In this document: positions 13,220-19,865 of the stretch, in pieces
How positions within the stretch are numbered: the first letter of the stretch is position 1
Layout: every line of letters starts with the position of its first letter
NCBI GenBank assembly: GCA_031976395.1
Contig: DALYLJ010000033.1
Span: forward strand, 1 to 24,155
Length of the DNA: 24,155 nucleotides
From: UBA11164 sp002420085
Lineage (GTDB): Bacteria; Pseudomonadota; Gammaproteobacteria; Xanthomonadales; Xanthomonadaceae
Direction: 5' to 3'
Notes under the pieces: generated by a model
Seen by the model: only the letters and a program-made list of their open reading frames with translations
Databases searched by the model: none
Told to the model about the DNA's origin: nothing
Translations under genes and position numbers: made by a program

Positions 13220-14920
13220 TCAGGCGCCGGTCAGGCGTGCCAGCAACTGGCTCCGGTCGAGTGCTTCGCTGTCGGCCGCGCGCCGGTGGCGATACTCGAA
13301 GGTGCCGGCCTCCAATCCGCGTGGCGAGATCACCACCCGATGCGGGATGCCGATCAATTCGAGGTCGGCGAACATCGCGCCGGGGCGCAGGCCGCGATCG
13401 TCGAGCAGGGTTTCGTGTCCGGCCGCCTGCAATTCGCGGTACAGGGCCTCGGCGGCTTCCTGGGTGGCCGGGTCGTTCTTCGGGTTGATCACGCACAGCA
13501 CCACGTGCCAGGGCGCCATCGGCTCCGGCCAGATGATGCCGGCCTCGTCGAAGTTCTGTTCGATCGCGGCCGCCACGATCCGGCTGACCCCGATGCCGTA
13601 GCAGCCCATGTGCATGACCCTGGCCTTGCCCTGGTCGTCGAGCACCGAGGCAGCCATGGCCTCGGCATATTTCTGGCCGAGTTGGAAGACGTGACCGACT
13701 TCGATGCCGCGTGCGATGCCAAGCCGGCCCTTGCCATCAGGCGAGGGGTCGCCCTCGACCACCGTGCGCAGATCGACCACCTGGTCGATGCGGGCATCGC
13801 GCTGCCAGTTGGCGCCGGTGTAGTGGGTCTCCCCAGCATTGCCGCCACAGACGAAATCCGCCAGCACGGCGGCACTGCGATCGACCAGGATCGGGATCGA
13901 ATCGGGCAGCCCGACCGGTCCGATGTAGCCGGCGCTCAGGCCGACCGCAGCGATCTCGGCCTCGCTGGCCAGGACCGACTCGCCGGCCAGTTCGGCGAGT
14001 TTGCTGGCCTTGACCTCGTTGATCTCATGGTCGCCGCGCAGACACAGGGCCACCAGGCCGTTCTGACCGCGCACCAGGAGGGTCTTCAGACAGCGTTCGG
14101 CCGGGGTGTCGAGGAAGGCGGAAATCTGTTCGATGGTCTTCTGGCCGGGGGTTTCGACCCGCTGGCAGACGGCGCTCGGCGCCGGACGCGCTTCGCTCGG
14201 GGGCAGCGCTTCGGCCAGTTCGACATTGGCGGCGTAGTCCGAGCCGTCGGAAAAGGCGATGGCATCCTCGCCGGAGTCGGCCAGGACGTGGAATTCGTGC
14301 GAGGCCGAGCCGCCGATCGCGCCGGTGTCGGCGGCGACCGCGCGGAACCTCAGGCCGAGCCGCTCGAAGATGCGCTCATAGGCGCGGTACATGTTCCAGT
14401 ATTCGGCATCCAGGCAGTCCGGATCGAGGTGGAAGGAATAGGCGTCCTTCATCAGGAATTCGCGTGCCCGCATGACGCCGAAGCGCGGGCGGATCTCGTC
14501 GCGGAACTTGGTCTGGATCTGGAAGAAATTGACCGGCAACTGGCGATACGACTTCAATTCGTTGCGGGCGAAGTCGGTGATGACTTCCTCGTGGGTCGGT
14601 CCGAAGCAGTATTCGGCGTCCTTGCGGTCCTTGAGCTTCAGCAGTTGTCCGCCGAAACGCTGCCAGCGGCCGGTTTCCTCCCACAGTTCACGCGGCTGGA
14701 CGGCCGGCATCAGCACCTCGATCGCACCGGCCCGCTCCATCTCCTCGCGGACCACGGCTTCGACCTTGCGCAGCACGCGCAACCCGAGCGGCGTCCAGGT
14801 GTACAGGCCGGCACCGAGTTTGCGGATCATGCCGGCGCGCAGCATCAGGCGATGGCTGACGATTTCCGCGTCGGCCGGAACTTCGCGGCTGGTGTGCAGA
14901 TGGAATTTCGATAAACGCAT
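13220..14920 (-). CDS. proS: Prolyl-tRNA synthetase (bacterial type with editing domain)
   Basis: This 566-residue class II synthetase charges tRNA-Pro with proline. It starts MRLSKFHLHTSREVPADAE, as in most proteobacterial ProS. Motif 1 region: LPxGxR as TPLGLRVLRKVEAVVREEM (about 43-61). The ATP-binding site is GPTHEE at 107-112 and motif 2 FRDEIRPRFGVMRAREFLMKDAYSF at about 139-163. The insertion (INS) editing domain lies between about 220 and 400 and includes TLLVRGQNGLVALCLRGDHEINEVK. Motif 3 is HMGCYGIGVSRIVAAAIEQ. The C-terminal anticodon-binding domain (about 465-566) has LLDDRGLRPGAMFADLELIGIPHR. Its length is normal for the type. The ribosome site before the ATG at 14920 is weak. 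It seems to be transcribed alone. Confidence 0.98.
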   Translation of the reverse strand: MRLSKFHLHTSREVPADAEIVSHRLMLRAGMIRKLGAGLYTWTPLGLRVLRKVEAVVREEMERAGAIEVLMPAVQPRELWEETGRWQRFGGQLLKLKDRKDAEYCFGPTHEEVITDFARNELKSYRQLPVNFFQIQTKFRDEIRPRFGVMRAREFLMKDAYSFHLDPDCLDAEYWNMYRAYERIFERLGLRFRAVAADTGAIGGSASHEFHVLADSGEDAIAFSDGSDYAANVELAEALPPSEARPAPSAVCQRVETPGQKTIEQISAFLDTPAERCLKTLLVRGQNGLVALCLRGDHEINEVKASKLAELAGESVLASEAEIAAVGLSAGYIGPVGLPDSIPILVDRSAAVLADFVCGGNAGETHYTGANWQRDARIDQVVDLRTVVEGDPSPDGKGRLGIARGIEVGHVFQLGQKYAEAMAASVLDDQGKARVMHMGCYGIGVSRIVAAAIEQNFDEAGIIWPEPMAPWHVVLCVINPKNDPATQEAAEALYRELQAAGHETLLDDRGLRPGAMFADLELIGIPHRVVISPRGLEAGTFEYRHRRAADSEALDRSQLLARLTGA

Positions 14921-15099
14921 GGACGGTGATCGGCAGGAAACGGTTGGGCATTGTAGCGATCTGCCCGGCCCGTCGTAATCCGGGGATGGTTCGAGCCGAT
15001 CGTCCTGTCGGGCGCCGCGAGTGGATGCCGACCCATCGGCGAGCCCGACTCAGCCGTTCGCCAGGCGCGATCGGTCGGCCGGTCGGCGGTGATCGACGG

Positions 15100-15125
15100 G
15101 GCGGCGGATGGGATCGGCCGCCGCC
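15100..15125 (-). terminator. Hairpin downstream of the DUF4124 gene
   Basis: GGCGGCGG (15100-15107) and CCGCCGCC (15118-15125) form an 8-bp stem with a 10-base loop, starting 17 bases after the minus-strand stop at 15142. There is no U-tract in the transcript. Confidence 0.45.
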
Positions 15126-15141
15126 GTGGACCGGGTCGGCC

Positions 15142-15573
15142 TCAGTTGCAGTAGCTGGCGACCTGACGCCGCGCCAGATCGATCTGCACCTGGCGGGCGG
15201 CGTCCTCGATCGGCTCGGCTTCGCCGTCGCCGTCCAGGTCCATGCGCACCGGGCTGTCGGATTGCAGCAGTTCGAGGTTGAGTCGGGCCTGTTCGCAGTT
15301 GCGCTGCCGGGCCGGGTCGTCCTTGGCCGCCTGCGCTGGATCCGGCTGGCCGCTGGCAGCCGTCGCTGCCGGCGGCGGGACGTCGTCCTCGGGTTTGGGC
15401 ACGGTGGCGTTGCGGATCGAACGGGTCTCGTAGGGGGTGTCGGCCGGTGGCGAGTCGGAGTAATGGACCACGCCGTTGGAATCGACCCAGCGGTACAGGG
15501 CCTGGGCGGTGACGGGCAGACTGATACTGGCGAGCATCAGCCCCGCTGAGAGGGTGAGAATGAGGTAGCGCAT
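15142..15573 (-). CDS. DUF4124 domain periplasmic protein
   Basis: This is a 143-residue secreted protein. A signal peptide (MRYLILTLSAGLMLASISL, likely cut after TAQA near residue 24) is followed directly by the DUF4124 core LYRWVDSNGVVHYSDSPPAD at about 26-45. In this family the Y-x-W-x-D-x-x-G-x-x-x-Y-S-D pattern is the hallmark. A proline/alanine-rich linker (about 58-80) leads to a helical C-terminus with two cysteines (NCEQARLNLELL and ending ASYCN) and the acidic MDLDGDGEAEPIED. The cysteines could pair in the periplasm. The ATG at 15573 has AGGA 9 bases upstream. The function of DUF4124 proteins is not established. It is divergent from pssA. Confidence 0.9.
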   Translation of the reverse strand: MRYLILTLSAGLMLASISLPVTAQALYRWVDSNGVVHYSDSPPADTPYETRSIRNATVPKPEDDVPPPAATAASGQPDPAQAAKDDPARQRNCEQARLNLELLQSDSPVRMDLDGDGEAEPIEDAARQVQIDLARRQVASYCN

Positions 15574-15606
15574 GCCGAAGCATCCTGTTGGCCGGGAGGC
15601 GGTGCC

Positions 15607-15612
15607 ATCATA
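15607..15612 (-). promoter_or_regulatory. Probable -10 element for the DUF4124 gene
   Basis: On the minus strand this reads TATGAT, five of six to the consensus, about 34 bases before the ATG at 15573. The best upstream -35 (TTCATG, minus strand, at 15628-15633) is 15 bases away and weak. Confidence 0.4.
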
Positions 15613-15673
15613 GCGCGGTCTGCTGCCCATGAATTGCGGAGCCGGTTACGCTCCGACCGTCGGTTTTGCCGGC

Positions 15674-15684
15674 TAAACTTGCCG
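15674..15684 (+). promoter_or_regulatory. TAAACTTGCCG element upstream of pssA
   Basis: TAAACT could be a -10 box. The same 11-base word occurs on the minus strand just before glnS (19207-19217). No convincing -35 is seen. If it is the pssA promoter, the transcript has a leader of about 160 bases before the ATG at 15849. Confidence 0.3.
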
Positions 15685-15848
15685 GTCACGGGGTGGACAA
15701 TGCCCCGGTCGTGTCGGTCGACGGTCGCCCGGCAGGGTCGAGTCGATGACCGGAGCCATGGTCGGACACGGTGTGGAACACCCGCGCCGCCCGGTCGGGT
15801 CCGGGTCGGCCAGGGCCGGACACCTTTCCTCTCTTCGATCCGGTGGTC

Positions 15849-16616
15849 ATGAATCAGCCTGAAAATCCAGTCAAGGAGCGCTCGCGCGGGATCTACCTGC
15901 TGCCGAACCTCATCACCACCGGCGGCCTGTTCGCCGGCTTCTACGCGATCATCGCGGCCGCGTCCGGACAGTTCACGGCGGCCTGCATGGCGGTGTTCGT
16001 GGCCGGCCTGCTCGACGGGCTCGATGGCCGGATCGCCCGCCTGACCGGGACCACCAGCGAGTTCGGCGTGCAGTACGACTCGCTGGCCGATCTGGTCAGC
16101 TTCGGGATGGCGCCGGCCCTGGTCATGTATCACTGGTCGCTGGCCAGTCTGAAGCTGGACGGTGCGACCGCCGGCAAGATCGGCTGGCTGGCCGCCTTCC
16201 TGTATGCCGCCTGCGCCGCCCTGCGCCTGGCTCGGTTCAATGCCCAGGTCGGCCAGGCCGACAAGCGCTGGTTCATCGGCCTGGCCTCACCTGCGGCGGC
16301 CGGTCTGATGATGGCCTTCGTCTGGACCATGCATGATCAGGAACTGTCGGGCCGGGATTTTCGCTACCTGGCCCTGGCGGTGACCGTCGCGGCGGCACTG
16401 CTGATGGTCGGTCGGGTCCGCTATTTCAGCTTCAAGGCGTTCCCGCGCTCGGATCGGGTGCCATTCCTGGCCATGCTGGCCGCCCTGGCGGTGTTCGTCG
16501 CCCTGGCGATCGATCCGCCCAGGGTGTTGCTGGCGGTGGCCGTGCTGTATGCCCTGTCGGGGCCGGTCCATTGGCTCTGGCAGCGGCGGACACGGATGGC
16601 GAGTGAATCACGATGA
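15849..16616 (+). CDS. pssA: CDP-diacylglycerol--serine O-phosphatidyltransferase
   Basis: This is a 255-residue integral membrane enzyme of the subclass II (Bacillus-like) type that makes phosphatidylserine, the precursor of phosphatidylethanolamine. The CDP-alcohol phosphotransferase motif is complete: D59-G60-x2-A63-R64-x8-G73-x3-D77-x3-D81. It is preceded by the family start GIYLLPNLITTGGLFAGFYA (residues 14-33). About seven hydrophobic segments follow, including LAALAVFVALAIDPP. The ATG at 15849 is chosen because family members begin about 10-15 residues before IYLLPN. The open frame to 15771 has only a GTG. The ribosome site is poor. The stop overlaps the next gene (ATGA). Confidence 0.96.
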   Translation: MNQPENPVKERSRGIYLLPNLITTGGLFAGFYAIIAAASGQFTAACMAVFVAGLLDGLDGRIARLTGTTSEFGVQYDSLADLVSFGMAPALVMYHWSLASLKLDGATAGKIGWLAAFLYAACAALRLARFNAQVGQADKRWFIGLASPAAAGLMMAFVWTMHDQELSGRDFRYLALAVTVAAALLMVGRVRYFSFKAFPRSDRVPFLAMLAALAVFVALAIDPPRVLLAVAVLYALSGPVHWLWQRRTRMASESR

Positions 16617-16978
16617 CTGCGGCGGTGATGACCACTGCCGGAGACCGCCGTGAGTGGACCGCGCGGCAGTGCGAACTGCTGGCGGCAATGGGCTACACGG
16701 TCATGCAGCGACGGCCGGCGGCCGGGATGGCCTCGGTCGCGCGCGATCCGGAAATCACCGCCCCGGCCGCCGACTCGCTGCCGTTTCAGGTGACTCCGCT
16801 GGTGCGGGCGGTGCTGCGCGCGGCTGGCATCACGCCGGCTGGCGGACCGGAGGCGGCCGCAGACGACTGGCAGCGGCTGGGCCTGCCGGCCCCGGACAGT
16901 CTGCGCAGTGCCGCCGGCAAGCGGGCGCTGTGGCCGCACCTGCGGGCGTTGCGTGCGACTCGGGGGCGGTCGTCGTGA
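16613..16978 (+). CDS. holD: DNA polymerase III psi subunit (HolD), divergent
   Basis: This is a 121-residue protein, slightly shorter than E. coli HolD (137). Compared from memory with E. coli HolD it keeps the order of the family blocks: REW...LLAAMGYTVMQRRPA near the start (E. coli RRDW...ITQWSLRRPGA), then LPFQVTPLVRAVLRAAGITP (LPALTDPLVSDVLRALTVSP), then DDWQRLGLPAP (NSWRLG), and at the end SLRSAAGKRALWPHLRAL (DLRANPTARAALWQQI). The position directly before rimI is the classic holD-rimI arrangement. HolD binds HolC and the clamp-loader tau/gamma and links it to SSB. The start overlaps pssA (ATGA), and the stop overlaps the rimI GTG (GTGA). A second ATG lies five codons in. The call depends on pattern and synteny. 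Confidence 0.75.
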   Translation: MTAAVMTTAGDRREWTARQCELLAAMGYTVMQRRPAAGMASVARDPEITAPAADSLPFQVTPLVRAVLRAAGITPAGGPEAAADDWQRLGLPAPDSLRSAAGKRALWPHLRALRATRGRSS

Positions 16979-17457
16979 GCGCCCAGCCTTCCGGAGCGCC
17001 GGCCGCCGGTCTGCGGGCCATGCGCGAGGCCGATATCGATGCGGTGATGGCGATCGAACGGCGCGCCTACGATTTCCCCTGGACCCCCGGCATCTTCCTC
17101 GACTGCCTGCGGGCCGGCTATGGCTGCTGGCTGCTGGATGGGCCGTCTGGCATCGAGGGCTACACCGTGGTCAGCGTCGCTGCCGGTGAGGCGCACATCC
17201 TCAATCTGTGCGTGGCCCCGCAGCATCAGGGCCGGGGCCTGGCCAAACGCCTGCTCAAGCGCGCCCTCGACAGTGCCCGCTGGTATGCCGCCGAGCGGGT
17301 GTTTCTGGAAGTGCGCCCGAGCAATACGGTGGCGATCGCCTTGTACCGCAGTGCCGGATTCAACGAGATCGGCACCCGGCCGGGCTATTACCCGGCCCGT
17401 TCCGGCCGTGAGGACGCGATCGTGATGGCGCGCGAGTTGTACCTGCCGCCCGACTGA
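16975..17457 (+). CDS. rimI: Ribosomal protein bS18-alanine N-acetyltransferase
   Basis: This is a 160-residue GNAT acetyltransferase. The start is taken as GTG at 16975, which overlaps the HolD stop, with a GGGGGCGG ribosome site just upstream. LRAMREADIDAVMAIERRAYDFPWTPGIF (about 13-41) is the RimI N-terminal signature. Motif A (ILNLCVAPQHQGRGLAKRLLKRAL) holds the acetyl-CoA loop QGRGLA at 85-90. EVRPSNTVAIALYRSAGFNEIGTRPGYYP contains the Glu and Tyr positions that act as base and acid in RimI. It acetylates the N-terminal Ala of ribosomal protein S18. It is the last gene of pssA-holD-rimI and ends 16 bases from the convergent glnS. Confidence 0.94.
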   Translation: MSAQPSGAPAAGLRAMREADIDAVMAIERRAYDFPWTPGIFLDCLRAGYGCWLLDGPSGIEGYTVVSVAAGEAHILNLCVAPQHQGRGLAKRLLKRALDSARWYAAERVFLEVRPSNTVAIALYRSAGFNEIGTRPGYYPARSGREDAIVMARELYLPPD

Positions 17458-17473
17458 CCGGGCGGTTGCCGGA

Positions 17474-19186
17474 TCAGCCGGCCGTCCAGGTGTCGCGCAG
17501 GCCGACCGCACGGTTGAACACCGGTCGATCCGGTCGATGATCGTGACGATCGGCGACGAAGTAGCCCTGGCGTTCAAACTGGAACCGGCTCTCGGCCGCC
17601 GCGTTTGCCGCCGAGGGCTCCAGCCAGGCATGGATGATCCGTCGGGAGTCCGGATTGAGCCGATCGGCGAAGCCCTTGCCGTCATCATCGCGATCCGGGT
17701 CGGCATCGACGAACAGGCGGTCGTAGAGACGAACCTCGGCAGCGACCGCATGCCGGGCGCTGACCCAGTGGATCGTGCCCTTGACCTTGCGATCGGCCGC
17801 CGGGCCGCCGGGGCGTGACTCAGGATCGAGTACGGCGTGTACCGCCGTGATCCGGTCGCCATCCTTTTCGACCCCGGTGCAGCGGACGATGCCGACCCCG
17901 CGCAGGCGAACCTCGCCATCCGGAATCAGACGCTTGAAGCCCTTGGGCGGGACTTCGGCGAAATCCTCGCGCTCGATCCACAGCTCCGAGGAGAACGGCA
18001 GATCCCGCTCGCCCAGACTGGCGTCCTTGGGATGGTTGGCGAAGCGCAGCCATTGCTCGTGCTCGGCCGGCAGGTTGTCGATGATCAGACGCAGCGGGTC
18101 GAGCACCGCCATCCGACGCGGCGCGCTGCTGTCCAGCACCTCGCGAACACAGCCTTCGAGTACGCCGTAGTCGATCACCGATTCCTGCTTGCTGATCCCG
18201 ACCCGGCGAGCGAACAGGCGCAGTGCCTCGGGTGGAAAGCCGCGACGGCGGATGCCTTGCAGGGTCGGCAGGCGCGGATCGTCCCAGCCATCGACGATGC
18301 CATCGCGGACCATGGCGACCAGCTTGCGCTTGCTCATCACCGTGTAGTTGAGATTGAGCCGGGAGAATTCGATCTGGCGTGGTACGGCGGCCTGATTCGG
18401 CCAGCCGCGATCGAGCAGCGGCTTGAGCAGGTCCGGATGCTCGGTCAGTGCGACCTCCCGGACGCACCAATCGTACAGCGGACGGCGCTCCTCGAACTCC
18501 AGGGTGCAGAGCGAGTGGCTGATGCCCTCGATGGCATCCGACAGCGAGTGCGCGAAGTCGTACATCGGATAGATGCACCAGGCGTCGCCGGTGTTCTGAT
18601 GCGCCACCTTCTTGATCCGGTACAGGGCCGGATCGCGCAGGGTGACATTGCCGGAGGCCATGTCGATCCGGGCGCGCAGGGTGCGCGTGCCATCGGCGAA
18701 CTCGCCAGCGCGCATGCGTCGGAACAGGTCGAGACTCTCGTCCGCCGGTCGGTTTCGATAGGGCGAGTCGCGGCCGGGCTCGGTCAGGCTGCCACGGTAT
18801 TCGCGAACCTGCTCCGGGCTCAGATCGCAGACATACGCCTTGCCGTCCTGAATCAGCTTCTCGGCGGCCAGATAGAACACCTCGAAGTAATCGGAGGCGT
18901 GTCGCAGATCGGCCCAATCGAAGCCCAGCCAGCGGACGTCGTCCTGGATCGCGGCGACGTACTCCGAGTCTTCCTTGGCTGGATTGGTGTCATCGAAGCG
19001 CAGCGTGCAGACACCGCCGAACTCCTCGGCGATGCCGAAGTTCAGGCAGATCGATTTGGCATGGCCGAGGTGCAGATAACCGTTCGGCTCGGGCGGAAAT
19101 CGGGTGCGGATGGCGGTGTGTCGGCCTTCGGCAAGATCGCTGCGGACGATCTGACGGATGAAGTCGCTGGGCGCGGGTTCGGTCAT
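17474..19186 (-). CDS. glnS: Glutaminyl-tRNA synthetase
   Basis: This is a 570-residue class I synthetase that charges tRNA-Gln directly. It contains TRFPPEPNGYLHLGHAKSI with the HIGH equivalent HLGH at 39-42, and the KMSKS equivalent MSKRK at 284-288 (in LNYTVMSKRKLVAMV). FDDTNPAKEDSEYV, CIYPMYDFAHSLSDAIEGISHSLCTLEF and RRRGFPPEALRLFARRVGI are hallmark GlnS blocks. The C-terminal beta-barrel anticodon domains (about 350-565) are intact. The ATG at 19186 is preferred; a TTG at 19204 in frame would add six residues, and neither has a clear ribosome site. A TAAACT -10-like box at 19212-19217 suggests a short leader. It appears to be a single-gene unit. Confidence 0.98.
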   Translation of the reverse strand: MTEPAPSDFIRQIVRSDLAEGRHTAIRTRFPPEPNGYLHLGHAKSICLNFGIAEEFGGVCTLRFDDTNPAKEDSEYVAAIQDDVRWLGFDWADLRHASDYFEVFYLAAEKLIQDGKAYVCDLSPEQVREYRGSLTEPGRDSPYRNRPADESLDLFRRMRAGEFADGTRTLRARIDMASGNVTLRDPALYRIKKVAHQNTGDAWCIYPMYDFAHSLSDAIEGISHSLCTLEFEERRPLYDWCVREVALTEHPDLLKPLLDRGWPNQAAVPRQIEFSRLNLNYTVMSKRKLVAMVRDGIVDGWDDPRLPTLQGIRRRGFPPEALRLFARRVGISKQESVIDYGVLEGCVREVLDSSAPRRMAVLDPLRLIIDNLPAEHEQWLRFANHPKDASLGERDLPFSSELWIEREDFAEVPPKGFKRLIPDGEVRLRGVGIVRCTGVEKDGDRITAVHAVLDPESRPGGPAADRKVKGTIHWVSARHAVAAEVRLYDRLFVDADPDRDDDGKGFADRLNPDSRRIIHAWLEPSAANAAAESRFQFERQGYFVADRHDHRPDRPVFNRAVGLRDTWTAG

Positions 19187-19206
19187 GGCAGTGGCTGCGG
19201 GCAAAA

Positions 19207-19217
19207 CGGCAAGTTTA
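19207..19217 (-). promoter_or_regulatory. TAAACTTGCCG element, possible glnS -10
   Basis: On the minus strand TAAACT sits 26 bases before the glnS ATG, giving a likely transcription start near 19205. No -35 match is seen 17 bases upstream. The same 11-mer lies upstream of pssA. Confidence 0.35.
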
Positions 19218-19440
19218 ATGGGAAATGCCGGTCGGGCCGGTGGACTCGATCGCGTCTGGCCGTCTGGTCGGAGCGCCCGGACCGATCGCCAGGCCCGTCG
19301 CCCATCGTGACCGCACTCGGAATGGCCGATCGGTGGCTCCGAGCGGGTATGCTGTCAGCGGGTTGGTCCGACCCAGGGTCACGGTCGCGTCGGCCGAGCG
19401 CGGATTCAATGGCGGATTCGACAACGGGATGGAGACAGAC

Positions 19441-19740
19441 ATGCGAATCGTCTACGAAGCAGAAAATCTGATCGATGCCCATCTGTTTCGGGGCGCGCTC
19501 GAACAGGGCGGCATCCCGGCCTGGGTGCGCGGTGAACACCTGGTCGGAGCGATCGGCGACTTGCCGGTCGCGGGTCTGTTGGCCGTGTGTGTCCCGGAGT
19601 GGGCCGAGACCGAAGCCAGTGCGATCGTCGCCGACCTGATGGCCGACCTGGCACGGCCGTTGCTGGAGTCGTCCTCGGATTCGTCGGATGGGGACCACGA
19701 CGCGGCTCCGGCATCCGGGTGGGCGTGGTTGCCACATTGA
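19441..19740 (+). CDS. DUF2007 domain-containing protein
   Basis: This is a 99-residue protein. MRIVYEAENLIDAHLFRGAL and EQGGIPAWVRGEHLVGAIGDLP (residues 1-42) are typical of DUF2007, described as putative prokaryotic signal-transducing proteins. VCVPEWAETEASAIVADLM is the second half of the ferredoxin-like fold. The C-terminal tail (about 73-99) is Ser/Asp-rich and ends in GWAWLPH with no known motif. The ATG at 19441 is chosen because GGAG lies 6 bases upstream; an in-frame ATG at 19429 lies inside that ribosome site. The function is unknown. It is divergent from glnS and 125 bases before the diguanylate cyclase on the same strand. Confidence 0.9.
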   Translation: MRIVYEAENLIDAHLFRGALEQGGIPAWVRGEHLVGAIGDLPVAGLLAVCVPEWAETEASAIVADLMADLARPLLESSSDSSDGDHDAAPASGWAWLPH

Positions 19741-19865
19741 ATGGCTCGCCAGCACCGCCCGGCCCGGCCCGTCCGATCCCGCGCACCGGCCACAGCCATG
19801 GCCGCGCTGCTGCTCGGGTTGCACGGCAGGGTTGACGGCCGCCGCTGCGGCGACAGGAGGGACAG

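Noticed and set aside
13286..14914. Long plus-strand open frame (542 codons) opposite proS
   Set aside because: ProS on the minus strand has every synthetase motif; the opposite frame has none and is a codon-bias shadow.
17837..19471. Long plus-strand open frame (544 codons) opposite glnS
   Set aside because: GlnS is unmistakable on the minus strand, and this frame has no domain or plausible start.
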